From CBDBBY01 sp965203795 (GTDB lineage Bacteria > Pseudomonadota > Alphaproteobacteria > Rhodobacterales > Rhodobacteraceae), in the NCBI GenBank assembly GCA_965203795.1, contig OZ241915.1, positions 1,674,001-1,738,000 of the forward strand: 64,000 nucleotides of DNA, in the 5' to 3' direction. Numbering within the stretch: position 1 is the first letter of the stretch; every line of letters begins with the position of its first letter. Shown here piece after piece: positions 52,184 to 60,425 of this stretch. A program made the translations under genes and the position numbers. Under the pieces are notes generated by a model, which saw only the letters and a program-made list of their open reading frames with translations, was not told the origin of the DNA and searched no databases.

Positions 52184-53748
52184 AAAACATACTGGCCGCC
52201 GCCGCGGCCATGCTGGCTGCGGCCGGGCTTGCCGCGACGGCGCCGGCCGACGAGCACCCGGAAATCAAGATCGCGGTCGACAACCTCTGGCCGACGATGG
52301 ATCCCGTCATCGGCATCTCCACGACGGGCGCCAGGGTCCATTCCAACGTCTTCGACACGCTTGTCCGCAGGAACCGATGGGAGGATCCGGACGGAACGAC
52401 TTTGGTGCCGTGGCTCGCCGAGAGCTGGGAGCGCACCACGCCGAACGTCTGGACGATCAAGCTGCGAGAAGGGGTGACCTTCCACGACGGGCATGAAATG
52501 GACGCCGAGGACGTCGCGTTTTCGATGTCGGCGGAACGGCTGTGGGGACCCGAGCCGCTCGCGCCGCGAGGCACAAGATACGCGCGGGGAATCGTCCGGG
52601 TGGAAGCGACCGGACCGTATACGGTCGAGGTCGAGACGATGCTTCCGGACCCGAATTTCATTTTCCGGCTCGTGACGCCTCTCGGCTTCGTCCTTCCCAA
52701 GCACTACTACGAAGAGGTCGGCACCGAGGCGTTCGGGCAAATGCCCGTCGGCACGGGTCCGTACATGATGGTCTCGTTCGACCCTTCCTCGCATGTCGAG
52801 GCCGAAGCGTATGACGGCTACTGGAACGGGCCCGTTCCGGCAGCGAAGCTCACGTTCCAGATCGTTCCGGAATTCTCCACCCGATTCGCGGGCCTCGCCG
52901 CCGGCGAATTCGACGTGATCGTGAGCGTTCCGGCCGACCAGATCGAGACCGTGCGGAACACGGACGGCGTCGCGGTCATGGAAAAGTCGATCGAGAACTA
53001 CCCGATGTTCGCGTTCAACACGCTGAACACCGAACTCATTCCGGAAAATCCGCTGACCGATGCGAACCTGCGCAAGGCGATGGTGACCGCCATCGACCGG
53101 GAAGGCATCGTCCAAGCGCTGTGGGGCGATGCGACGTTCGTGCCCGCGCCCTTCAATTTCCCCGAGTACGGCGACTATTTCGATCCGGACCGCGAAGCGC
53201 GCCATTCCTACGACCCCGAACGAGCGCGGGAACTGCTGGCGATGACGGACTACGGCGGCGAGGAGCTGGTCTGGCACATCACCCGGGGCTTCTACCCGAA
53301 TTACGAAACCGCCGCCGAATTCATGGTGGAGCAGTGGCGCGAAATCGGGGTCAATGTGCGCCTGAAAATCGTGGACAACTTCTCGCTCGCCTACCAGCGC
53401 CCGTTCCACATGCTGAACATGTCGATGTCGAGCGAGTTCTCGGGCGATCCGTACAGGCCACTCTGGATGGACTGGGGACCGCTCTCGAGCCGGACCAGGG
53501 CAAGCCACAAGACCTGGGTCCCGACGGACAGGTTCCTTGAGCTGGGCGAGAAGTTCGAGGCCGCGCAGGAATTCGAGGAGCGCAACGCGGCCTATCTCGA
53601 GCTTGTCGGGGAATGGGAAGACGTGACCCCGGGCATGTACCTCTGGCGAAACGTCGTCTCCTATGCCGTCTCGGCCGATCTCGACTGGGACCCGGGGAAT
53701 TCGGCGGTCACGATCTTCGACAAATACTACATGAAGTCCGGCAATTGA
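52180..53748 (+). CDS. Peptide-type ABC substrate-binding protein (SBP_bac_5), system 2
   Basis: A 522-residue periplasmic binding protein. An alanine-rich Sec signal ends near residue 24. Family blocks are VHSNVFDTLVRRN, VPWLAESWERTTPNVWTIKLREGVTFHDG, MPVGTGPYMMVSF, RKAMVTAIDREGIVQALWG, and a C-terminal MYLWRNVVSYAVS. It differs much from the binding protein of system 1. The ATG overlaps the amidase stop and the TGA overlaps the TTG start of the ATPase, giving unbroken coupling. The ligand may be a substrate of the amidase. Confidence 0.91.
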   Translation: MKNILAAAAAMLAAAGLAATAPADEHPEIKIAVDNLWPTMDPVIGISTTGARVHSNVFDTLVRRNRWEDPDGTTLVPWLAESWERTTPNVWTIKLREGVTFHDGHEMDAEDVAFSMSAERLWGPEPLAPRGTRYARGIVRVEATGPYTVEVETMLPDPNFIFRLVTPLGFVLPKHYYEEVGTEAFGQMPVGTGPYMMVSFDPSSHVEAEAYDGYWNGPVPAAKLTFQIVPEFSTRFAGLAAGEFDVIVSVPADQIETVRNTDGVAVMEKSIENYPMFAFNTLNTELIPENPLTDANLRKAMVTAIDREGIVQALWGDATFVPAPFNFPEYGDYFDPDREARHSYDPERARELLAMTDYGGEELVWHITRGFYPNYETAAEFMVEQWREIGVNVRLKIVDNFSLAYQRPFHMLNMSMSSEFSGDPYRPLWMDWGPLSSRTRASHKTWVPTDRFLELGEKFEAAQEFEERNAAYLELVGEWEDVTPGMYLWRNVVSYAVSADLDWDPGNSAVTIFDKYYMKSGN

Positions 53749-55376
53749 CGCCGGAAGCCGACGCCGCCGAGCCCGACGAAAGGGCCGGCGCGCCGGCGCT
53801 GAAAGTTGAAGACCTCACGGTCGCATTGCCCGAGGGCGGCGACCGTGAGTTCGCGGTAAAGAGGGTCGCGTTCCGGATACGTCCCGGCGAGACCCTATGC
53901 CTTGTCGGCGAAAGCGGGTCGGGCAAAACGGTCGCCGCCGATGCCGTGATGGGCATGCTGCCGAGGCCGCTGCCCGTCCGGTCCGGAATGATCGAGCTGG
54001 AGGGAAAGCGCCTGCCGCCGCAGCGCTCCGGCGCGTTCAACGCAATCCGCGGCCGACGCATGGCCATGATCTTCCAGGATGCGGTCGCCAGCCTGGACCC
54101 GGTTCAGCGGGTCGGGCGCCAGCTTGAGGAAATTCTCGCCGTCCACGGAATCGCCAGGTCCGAATGGCGGAATCGAATCCTTGACACGCTCGGCTCCGTG
54201 AAGCTTCCGAATCCGGCTGAAATCTTCAACGCGTATCCACACCAGCTTTCGGGCGGGCAGGCCCAGCGGATCGTCATTGCAGGCGCGCTGCTGCACGCTC
54301 CTGCCCTCCTGATCGCCGACGAGCCGACCACGGCGCTCGACGTGTCGACGCAGGCCGAAATCTTGTCCCTGATCGCGTCGCTGAAGAAACGCAGCGACGC
54401 TGCGGTGCTGTTCATCACCCACGATTTCGGCGTCGTTTCCCAAATCGCGGATTCAATCTGCGTCATGAAGGACGGCGAGATTGTGGAATCCGGAAGCGCG
54501 GAAGCCGTGTTCGGCTCTCCGGCTCACGACTACACGCGGCGGCTTTTGGATGCCGCTGCCCACGCAGGCGAAAGGCCGCGGTCGGCAAAGTCCGAACCCA
54601 TCCTCCGGGCGAACGGGATTTTTCTGACCTACAAGCGGGGCAGCTTCCTTCGCAGGCGGCTGATACCGGCGGTCAGCGGCGTATCGCTTGAACTGGGCGC
54701 CGGGAGCACCGTTTCCGTCGTAGGCGAGAGCGGCTCCGGCAAATCGTCGCTGGCAAAGTGCCTGTTGCGATTGGAAGACGCGGATGCCGGCAGCATCACC
54801 TACCAGGGAACGGACATCACGAGGGCGAGGGGCAAGACGCTCCGCGCCATCCGGTCGAAGATCCAGGTTGTTCTGCAGGATCCCTACAGCGCATTGAATC
54901 CGCGCCAAACGGTTCGCGATGCCGTCGCGGAAGGTCCGATAATTCACGGCCTCGGCCGTTCGCAGGCTCTTGATCGCGCGGACCGGCTCCTTCAGCTGAC
55001 CGGCCTTTCGGCAAATGCCGCCAACCGTTATCCCCACGAATTCTCGGGCGGCCAGCGCCAGCGCATCTGCATCGCGCGCGCCTTGGCCGTGGAGCCGGAA
55101 ATCCTGATTGCCGACGAAGCCGTATCGGCGCTGGATGTCTCCATTCAAGCCCAGATTCTCGATCTTTTCCGCGAACTCCAGCGTCGGCTGGGATTTGCCA
55201 TGCTGTTCATCACGCACGATTTGTGGGTGGCCAAATCGATCAGCGACCAGATCGTCGTGATCAAGGACGGCAAAGTCGTCGAAACCGGGCCTGCGGGCGA
55301 AGTGTTCCGCGCGCCGAAGTCGGACTACACGAGGGCGATGCTTTCCGCCGCGCCGCGCTTCTCCCGAGCGGCATGA
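53745..55376 (+). CDS. Fused two-domain Dpp-type ABC ATPase, system 2
   Basis: A 543-residue protein joining DppD-like and DppF-like ATPases, as in GsiA or YejF. Domain 1 has GESGSGKTV, FQDAVASLDPVQ, LSGGQAQR and LIADEPTTALDVS. Domain 2 has GESGSGKSS, LQDPYSALNPRQ, FSGGQRQR and LIADEAVSALDVS. In domain 2 the usual DEPV is DEAV. The Cys-rich extension of separate DppD proteins is missing in the first half. The start is probably the TTG at 53745, which overlaps the TGA of the binding protein. The first permease starts within its last codons (ATGA). Confidence 0.9.
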   Translation: MTPEADAAEPDERAGAPALKVEDLTVALPEGGDREFAVKRVAFRIRPGETLCLVGESGSGKTVAADAVMGMLPRPLPVRSGMIELEGKRLPPQRSGAFNAIRGRRMAMIFQDAVASLDPVQRVGRQLEEILAVHGIARSEWRNRILDTLGSVKLPNPAEIFNAYPHQLSGGQAQRIVIAGALLHAPALLIADEPTTALDVSTQAEILSLIASLKKRSDAAVLFITHDFGVVSQIADSICVMKDGEIVESGSAEAVFGSPAHDYTRRLLDAAAHAGERPRSAKSEPILRANGIFLTYKRGSFLRRRLIPAVSGVSLELGAGSTVSVVGESGSGKSSLAKCLLRLEDADAGSITYQGTDITRARGKTLRAIRSKIQVVLQDPYSALNPRQTVRDAVAEGPIIHGLGRSQALDRADRLLQLTGLSANAANRYPHEFSGGQRQRICIARALAVEPEILIADEAVSALDVSIQAQILDLFRELQRRLGFAMLFITHDLWVAKSISDQIVVIKDGKVVETGPAGEVFRAPKSDYTRAMLSAAPRFSRAA

Positions 55377-56296
55377 CGTCCTTCATCCTGATGAAGCTCT
55401 TCCGCGCGGCGGTGACGCTTGCGGTCACAGTCACCCTCGTCTTCCTGTTCATCCGGTTTTCAGGCGATCCGGCCGCCGCCCTCGCCCCGCCTGACGCGCC
55501 GCAGGAAGTCATCGACCAGTACGCGCGGGCGATGGGCCTCGACAAGCCACTTTGGCAGCAATACGCGGCGTATGTTGCCGGAATTTTCCAAGGCGATTTC
55601 GGTTACTCGATTCACACTGGCCGCGCCTCGTCCGACCTGTTCCTTGAGCGGCTTCCTTACACGCTGCGGCTTGGAGGCGCCGCGCTGCTGATCGCCATAC
55701 TGACCGGCGTTCCGCTTGGCGCGGTCGCCGCCCTTAACCGCAAGACGATTCTGGACCGGTTGGTCATGGCCTTTTCGGTGTTCGCGTTCGCCATGCCCAA
55801 CTTCCTCTTCGGCCTGATCGTGATTCTCGTGGGCGCCCTCGCGTTCAACACCTACCTCGGGGGCGCCTCCGGCGCGGGCAACGTGCTCGGTGTTTTGCCG
55901 CCGGCATTAACGCTCGGGCTCGCCGCGATGGGTTCTTTCGCGCGTTTCGCAAGATCGTCGCTGCTTGAAACGATCAACATGCCGTTCATGCGTGCGGCTG
56001 AGGCGCGCGGCGTGCCGTTCCTGCGGCGGCTCGCGCGCCATGCGGCTCCGAACGCGGCAATTCCGCTAGTGACGTTGATCGGCTTGTCGCTAGGATCGCT
56101 TATCGCCGGGTCCGTCGTCACCGAGCAGGTTTTCGCTTGGCCCGGGGTCGGGCAGCTTCTGGTCCGGTCGGTTGCCACGCGGGACATCGCGACCGTCCAG
56201 TTCATCGTCCTCGCCGTGGCCTTCACGATGGTGTTCGCCAATCTTGCAGTCGACCTGCTCTACTTGCTTATCGATCCGCGGATTCGGGCCAAGTAG
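55373..56296 (+). CDS. Dpp-type ABC transporter permease (DppB-like), system 2
   Basis: A 307-residue six-helix permease with the N-terminal MKLFRAAVTLAVTVTLVFLFIRFSGDPAA, GRASSDLFLERLPYTLRLGGAALL, and the EAA loop MRAAEARGVPFLRRLARHAAPNAAIPLV. It ends with VDLLYLLIDPRIRAK. The ATG at 55373 overlaps the ATPase stop by 4 bp. It pairs with the next permease, 1 bp downstream. Confidence 0.91.
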   Translation: MTSFILMKLFRAAVTLAVTVTLVFLFIRFSGDPAAALAPPDAPQEVIDQYARAMGLDKPLWQQYAAYVAGIFQGDFGYSIHTGRASSDLFLERLPYTLRLGGAALLIAILTGVPLGAVAALNRKTILDRLVMAFSVFAFAMPNFLFGLIVILVGALAFNTYLGGASGAGNVLGVLPPALTLGLAAMGSFARFARSSLLETINMPFMRAAEARGVPFLRRLARHAAPNAAIPLVTLIGLSLGSLIAGSVVTEQVFAWPGVGQLLVRSVATRDIATVQFIVLAVAFTMVFANLAVDLLYLLIDPRIRAK

Positions 56297-56297
56297 C

Positions 56298-57143
56298 GTG
56301 GCCGCTTCAAACGCATCAATGCCGGCCGCTATCAAGCTGTCGCTTTGCTTCATCGGGGTTTTTGTCGTTTTTGCTTTGGTCGGTCCGATGCTGTCGCCGT
56401 TCGAGTTCCGCGACACGTCGCTTTTCCACCGCCTCAAGCCTCCGTTAACTGCAGGCACCGACGGAAACTACCTGCTCGGCACGGACGCCAAGGGGCGCGA
56501 CCTGCTGGTCCGGCTTGCGGTCGGTGCCCGGATCACCCTCATCGTCGCGGTCGTCGGAACATTGATCGGCGCGGTTCTGGGATCGCTGCTCGGAATCCTC
56601 GCAGCCGCCCGCCGAGGGTCGGCGGAAGCGGTCATCGTGGCGGCAATCGATGTTCAGGCCTCGCTTCCGATCATCATCGTGGCCTTGTTCGTGCTGGCAA
56701 TGTTCGACAACAGCTTTGCGCTATTCCTGCTTCTGATCGGATTGACGGGTTGGGAAGTTTACGCCCGGCTGATGAGAGGCGCGACGCTTTCGGCGAAGGA
56801 GCACGGGTACGTCGTAGCGATCCGGGCTCTCGGAGCGCCGCCATGGAGGATTTACCTCAAGCACATCCTGCCCAACATCGTGAACGTGGCGCTGGTCCAG
56901 TTCACTGTGAACCTTCCGCTCACGATTCTTTTGGAAACTGCGCTGAGCTTTCTAGGACTCGGCGTCCAGCCGCCCCTTACGAGCCTTGGCCAGATCATGA
57001 GCGAGGGACGCGACCGGCTGCTGACATCCTGGTGGCTTACTCTGTTTCCGGGCGCGACGATTTTCCTTCTGGCCTTGTCTGTGAGTCTGGTCGGCGACTG
57101 GCTGCGCGACAGGCTTGACCCTACCCTGCGAACCGAAAGCTGA
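56298..57143 (+). CDS. Dpp-type ABC transporter permease (DppC-like), system 2
   Basis: A 281-residue partner permease. It shows YLLGTDAKGRDLLVRLAVGARITL, the EAA loop AKEHGYVVAIRALGAPPWRIYLKHILPN, and the end LVGDWLRDRLDPTLRTES. Two starts are possible: GTG at 56298, 1 bp after the first permease, or ATG at 56319; I used the first because of the tight spacing, but neither has a strong ribosome site. It ends the second importer, and the plastic region with decayed genes follows. Confidence 0.89.
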   Translation: MAASNASMPAAIKLSLCFIGVFVVFALVGPMLSPFEFRDTSLFHRLKPPLTAGTDGNYLLGTDAKGRDLLVRLAVGARITLIVAVVGTLIGAVLGSLLGILAAARRGSAEAVIVAAIDVQASLPIIIVALFVLAMFDNSFALFLLLIGLTGWEVYARLMRGATLSAKEHGYVVAIRALGAPPWRIYLKHILPNIVNVALVQFTVNLPLTILLETALSFLGLGVQPPLTSLGQIMSEGRDRLLTSWWLTLFPGATIFLLALSVSLVGDWLRDRLDPTLRTES

Positions 57144-57416
57144 TCTCCGTTCCGGCGTGGTCCCGGCCGCCGTCAGCCCGTAAGCTTGCCCGGGGTGCTT
57201 CGGTTGGTCCGGGGCGGGTCGCACGGCGAACGCCGTCCCGTAACAGCGGATTCAGATGCGTACGGCGGAAGTAGCTACGGTGGCGTACTCCAATTTCGCC
57301 CACGATGTACGCCAGAGATCGCAGAACCTCGCATGGGGTTGCGATTTTTGTTGGGTGGTCGAAAGTTCTGTCGATGGTACAGTTTGGGCACCGGGCAAGT
57401 CGATCGTGTCACGCTT

Positions 57417-57478
57417 AGCTTGGTCAGTGACCAAGCTCCTCGAAATATGGCTGCCTTGGTCAGTGCTCAAGGTCAGTG
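57417..57478. repeat. Perfect palindrome and repeated GGTCAGTG motif
   Basis: AGCTTGGTCA and TGACCAAGCT form a perfect 10-bp inverted repeat around a single G (57417-57437). The core GGTCAGTG recurs at 57422, 57458 and 57471, the second within CTTGGTCAGTGCTCAAGG, an imperfect copy of the palindrome. It could be a recombinase or regulator site, or the end of a decayed element. No enzyme gene that would use it is nearby. Confidence 0.6.
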
Positions 57479-57612
57479 TTGGTTAGTCGACTTGACTAGC
57501 AGGCGAGTCAACCTGCCCCGGTCCCCCGGAACATCGCCCGCGCTGACCGGATCGGAGCCTTCCCGTGCATGTTCGGCAAGCGTATAGCGTCCGGCCGCGC
57601 GAACAGATTCGA

Positions 57613-57810
57613 TCAGCCTCTGGGTCTGCAGCCGCTCCAAGACTTTTCTTTCTTGTTGAATCGGATTGAACCTCGACCACAACCCGCGTAGGTAGCGGAA
57701 CCCCGGTGAAGATCCTTGTTCATCTTCGCGGCGAAAACGATCCGCGCCACCTTGTATGCAAAGGCATCCGCCACAACCATCATCGGCTTACTCTTCGACA
57801 TTCCGGCAAC
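57613..57810 (-). pseudogene. Possible IS110-type transposase C-terminal fragment
   Basis: In one minus-strand frame the sequence reads SKSKPMMVVADAFAYKVARI followed by VFAAKMNKDLHRG. The spacing A-x-A-x-A-x-K-x-A-R-I after a Lys-Pro resembles the end of IS110-family transposases (KPxKVAxVALANKMARI). Only about 50 codons are left, a stop lies just upstream, and the rest of the element is not recognisable. This call is weak. Confidence 0.35.
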
Positions 57811-58158
57811 TCAAGGTTTCTTGCATCGGCGCCGAAGGGCACCAGCCGAAACGAGGCTGAAAGAAAAGATGTTCGTGCCAAGTGTGCTTTGGGCGCATCC
57901 CATTTTCGGGGGAGGCAAGCTTTTTCCATGGGCTCAAGCGTCGGTCGCGTTCGGTGTTCAAGGGGGTGTAAACGTGCCTTCAAGGTTCGGTATGGGCAAT
58001 TCTGCCGACGCTGTCGAAAAATTGTGAACGGAAGGCACCGTTCATCCGAACGCGAGCAGCAGGCTCACCCGGAAAATGGGATGCGCCCGCGAGCGGTTGA
58101 CAACTCGAACAATTCGTACGATACAGGCATCCTTACGACTTATAAAGGAATCGTTCTC

Positions 58159-58623
58159 ATGCCAAAAAGACGAGGAAACGATCCTAAGCGCTTCATCGCC
58201 AAAATTGATCACTTCGACCAAGAAGAACTAAAGCGATTTTCGAAGTTGGCGCAATACCGCGGAAGTCCGAACCATTTGCGTAAGCCGCAAGCAAAAGGCT
58301 TTCCTGCTAGAACACAACGACCCGATCAATCGCTCTGTGACGGAAACATTTCACTTAAACTACCCGAGGCCAATCAACTACTTCAAGAGGGAATCAGTCG
58401 ATCCATGATTAGCACGACGCTTCGACGGATCAGCACTACGATTCAGATGGATTCGCCGACGAATGTCTTGCCGAAATACGTATGGGCAGTTAAAGATAAA
58501 CATGTGTTTGAAGCAAAGCTATCAGGACATACATCGGAGTATCATGGTTATGAGCTGCCGAAGAGCGACTTGCAACGGAACTACGTTATGAACGTTTGGA
58601 AAAAACGATGCTTGATGAACTAA
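58159..58623 (+). CDS. Small conserved-looking protein of unknown function, first gene of a two-gene module
   Basis: A 154-residue soluble protein with a basic N terminus (MPKRRGNDPKRF). Three blocks look conserved: YRGSPNHLR (33-41), RPDQSLCDGNISLKLPEANQ with LLQEGISRSMIS (54-85), and a C-terminal LPKYVWAVKDKHVFEAK then EYHGYELP (104-134). I associate this EA-x-YHGYPLP pattern with a widespread small family of unknown role. The ATG at 58159 has AAAGGAA 8 bp upstream; the frame upstream of it is not coding. The next gene starts 16 bp before its stop, so they are coupled. The DNA is AT-richer than neighbouring genes, suggesting recent transfer. Confidence 0.65.
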   Translation: MPKRRGNDPKRFIAKIDHFDQEELKRFSKLAQYRGSPNHLRKPQAKGFPARTQRPDQSLCDGNISLKLPEANQLLQEGISRSMISTTLRRISTTIQMDSPTNVLPKYVWAVKDKHVFEAKLSGHTSEYHGYELPKSDLQRNYVMNVWKKRCLMN

Positions 58624-59969
58624 AAATTTCACTCAAGAGAACACGAAAAGAATACGAGTTCGATCTGGGTGATCATGAGGAAGCCGCAACCCTTGGATCG
58701 CTGATCATTAGGACCCCATCCCGTATCCTCACACTAGGCTTAAACAAGCGCATCAGGGAGCGCCGTGAAGGTCCACTGGTTTCCGCGTATCCGGTAGCCG
58801 AGTGGTTTGCATGGAACTGGTGGCGTTTGACGTCCGAGGTCGGCGAACGCCCCGCAAATGAGCCTGCGGCTCGCGAGTGGGATTTTTCACATAGCCTTTC
58901 CACAGTCGGAAGTGGTTACGATTGGCCAAACATTACAATCTACTCTGATGGATGCAGATCTTGCTTGGTTTCCGTGCGGTCCATGTCAGATCCCGTTAGA
59001 TCGTTTGAATATCATGATTCGTCTCTGGTGACTGTATCCACAAAGGCTTTAGAAACTGCGATAAGCGACTTTATTGAAACTACAATATCGATGTTGGAAG
59101 ACAAACGAATTCAAGACTCGAATCTTCAACGCCTTTGGAGTGACTTGAGGTCAGAACGGACGAATCCCGATGACGCGCGCTATCGGGCTATGGAAGCTAG
59201 ATTGGGACTTGATCCCGATGAGTTGGACGAAAAAGCTATTGTTAGCGTTCTTGGCAACGCAGAATCCATTGGCACGGATGCTCTCAACGAAGTGGCGGCG
59301 GATGAGGCGCGTGTGGGACATTCGGCCGACAATTTTCCATCGATTGAAACGTTTCAAAATGCTTCAGATGAATTTGGGTTTGATATCGCGGTAGATTCCA
59401 TGGTGACACTTTCTGACGAATTTTCAAGCCATTCGAATGGCATATTGAAGTATGGGAAGGATGAGGCATGGCGGACCGGAAAAGAGCTTGCGCGAATGCT
59501 GCGTTTACAAGAAAAATTGAACGTGCAAAGCATTTCAAATCGTCAGCTTGCTCAATGCGCGGGATTAAACGAATCTGCAATTGCTGATGGTGCAAGCTAT
59601 TGGGAGAGAATGTCATTCTGCTTTAATTGTGATGGCGCGGTTCCCAAGTTGACTCTGCGACCAAAGTGGGAAACAGGGAGAAGGTTCGAGCTTGCGCGGC
59701 TAATTGGCGATCGCGTAGCGCGGAATTTTTGGAAATTTCCGGAAGAACGGCTATCGCCCACGACAAGCACGAGCAGTTACAGACAAAAACTGCAAAGAGC
59801 TTTTGCGGCGGAGTTATTGTGCCCAATCGAGTATATTGATGAGATAACTGGAAAAGATTACTCGCCGGAAAATCAGAGAAATGCGGCTAAGGAATTGAAC
59901 GTGTCGGAGCAGGTAGTTTCTTGGCAAATTTGGAACAATGATCGAATTAGTGAATCGAGCATTTTGTAA
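58608..59969 (+). CDS. ImmA/IrrE-like protein without HEXXH, second gene of the two-gene module
   Basis: A 453-residue protein. Residues 60-80 read AYPVAEWFAWNWWRLTSE, and WDFSHSLSTVGSGYDWPNI with ITIYSDG follows, an N-terminal domain I cannot name. The last 96 residues resemble the end of ImmA/IrrE-type metallopeptidases: RRFELARLIGD where active enzymes have HEXGH, then QKLQRAFAAELLCP and AKELNVSEQVVSWQI. The zinc-binding HEXXH is absent, so the domain may bind rather than cut. ATG 58608 was chosen; a TTG lies 12 bp upstream. It may act with the small protein in a toxin-antitoxin-like or defence role, which is inference only. Confidence 0.65.
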   Translation: MLDELKISLKRTRKEYEFDLGDHEEAATLGSLIIRTPSRILTLGLNKRIRERREGPLVSAYPVAEWFAWNWWRLTSEVGERPANEPAAREWDFSHSLSTVGSGYDWPNITIYSDGCRSCLVSVRSMSDPVRSFEYHDSSLVTVSTKALETAISDFIETTISMLEDKRIQDSNLQRLWSDLRSERTNPDDARYRAMEARLGLDPDELDEKAIVSVLGNAESIGTDALNEVAADEARVGHSADNFPSIETFQNASDEFGFDIAVDSMVTLSDEFSSHSNGILKYGKDEAWRTGKELARMLRLQEKLNVQSISNRQLAQCAGLNESAIADGASYWERMSFCFNCDGAVPKLTLRPKWETGRRFELARLIGDRVARNFWKFPEERLSPTTSTSSYRQKLQRAFAAELLCPIEYIDEITGKDYSPENQRNAAKELNVSEQVVSWQIWNNDRISESSIL

Positions 59970-60288
59970 GCACTTCAGCACGTAATAGTGCGCAGTTTCG
60001 GTTCCGGTTGAATCGACTCGACAGCGTCGGGGCGCCTCGAAGGGATAATGCAGTTTTGTGGCCAACGAAATTGCGCCAAGATTCTTGGATTCTTGTATCC
60101 AGCGCATCGGAAGCCTAGCTTCCTGATCGTCTGAGCAGATTCTTGCTCCCCGGGAAACACGGGACAGTTCGCTCCGCTCCCGGCCTCGCCCATGTCCGGC
60201 AGCGGAACTGCTCCGGATGCAGAAGAGTGTATTGAGCCTAGTCATGCGCTTTAAATTTGCGGTTATCAACGCTAATGTCCCTGAGCGC
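59970..60288. other. Non-coding region before tRNA-Ser, no gene seen
   Basis: These 319 bases separate the ImmA-like gene from tRNA-Ser. Short open frames on the minus strand (for example 59975-60193) show no family pattern, and a longer one crosses the tRNA, so it is not real. GC rises towards the tRNA. The tRNA promoter should lie near 60240-60280. No repeat of the tRNA 3' end was found. Confidence 0.5.
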
Positions 60289-60378
60289 GGAGAGGTGGCC
60301 GAGCGGTCGAAGGCGCACGCCTGGAACGCGTGTAGGCGGGAAACCGCCTCCAGGGTTCGAATCCCTGTCTCTCCGCCA
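60289..60378 (+). tRNA. tRNA-Ser (anticodon GGA)
   Basis: The 90-base gene starts GGAGAGG, which pairs with TCTCTCC near the 3' end (one G-T pair), followed by G and encoded CCA. The anticodon arm CACGC-CTGGAAC-GCGTG gives anticodon GGA. A long variable arm with GGCGGGAAACCGCC and the T arm AGGGTTCGAATCCCT fit class II tRNA-Ser. It reads UCC and UCU. An IS630-type element lies 47 bp downstream. Confidence 0.96.
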
Positions 60379-60425
60379 GCCGCGTCCGAAAGGCGCGAAT
60401 CGCTTGTCGTCACGGGCTGATCATA

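Larger units (their letters stand above)
57144..58158. other. Gene-poor stretch with decayed DNA and palindrome
   Basis: About 1 kb with no gene I can defend. GC drops from left to right. Open frames on both strands lack ribosome sites and family features. A perfect palindrome and repeats occur at 57417-57478, and a fragment like an IS110-type transposase tail lies at 57613-57810 on the minus strand. The plus-strand frame open from 57706 runs into the small gene at 58159 but its upstream part shows no protein-like pattern. Confidence 0.55.

Noticed and set aside
60289..60378. tRNA-Ser as the attachment site of an integrative island
   Set aside because: No integrase gene and no repeat of the tRNA 3' end was found on either side, and the AT-richer module lies on the 5' side of the tRNA.
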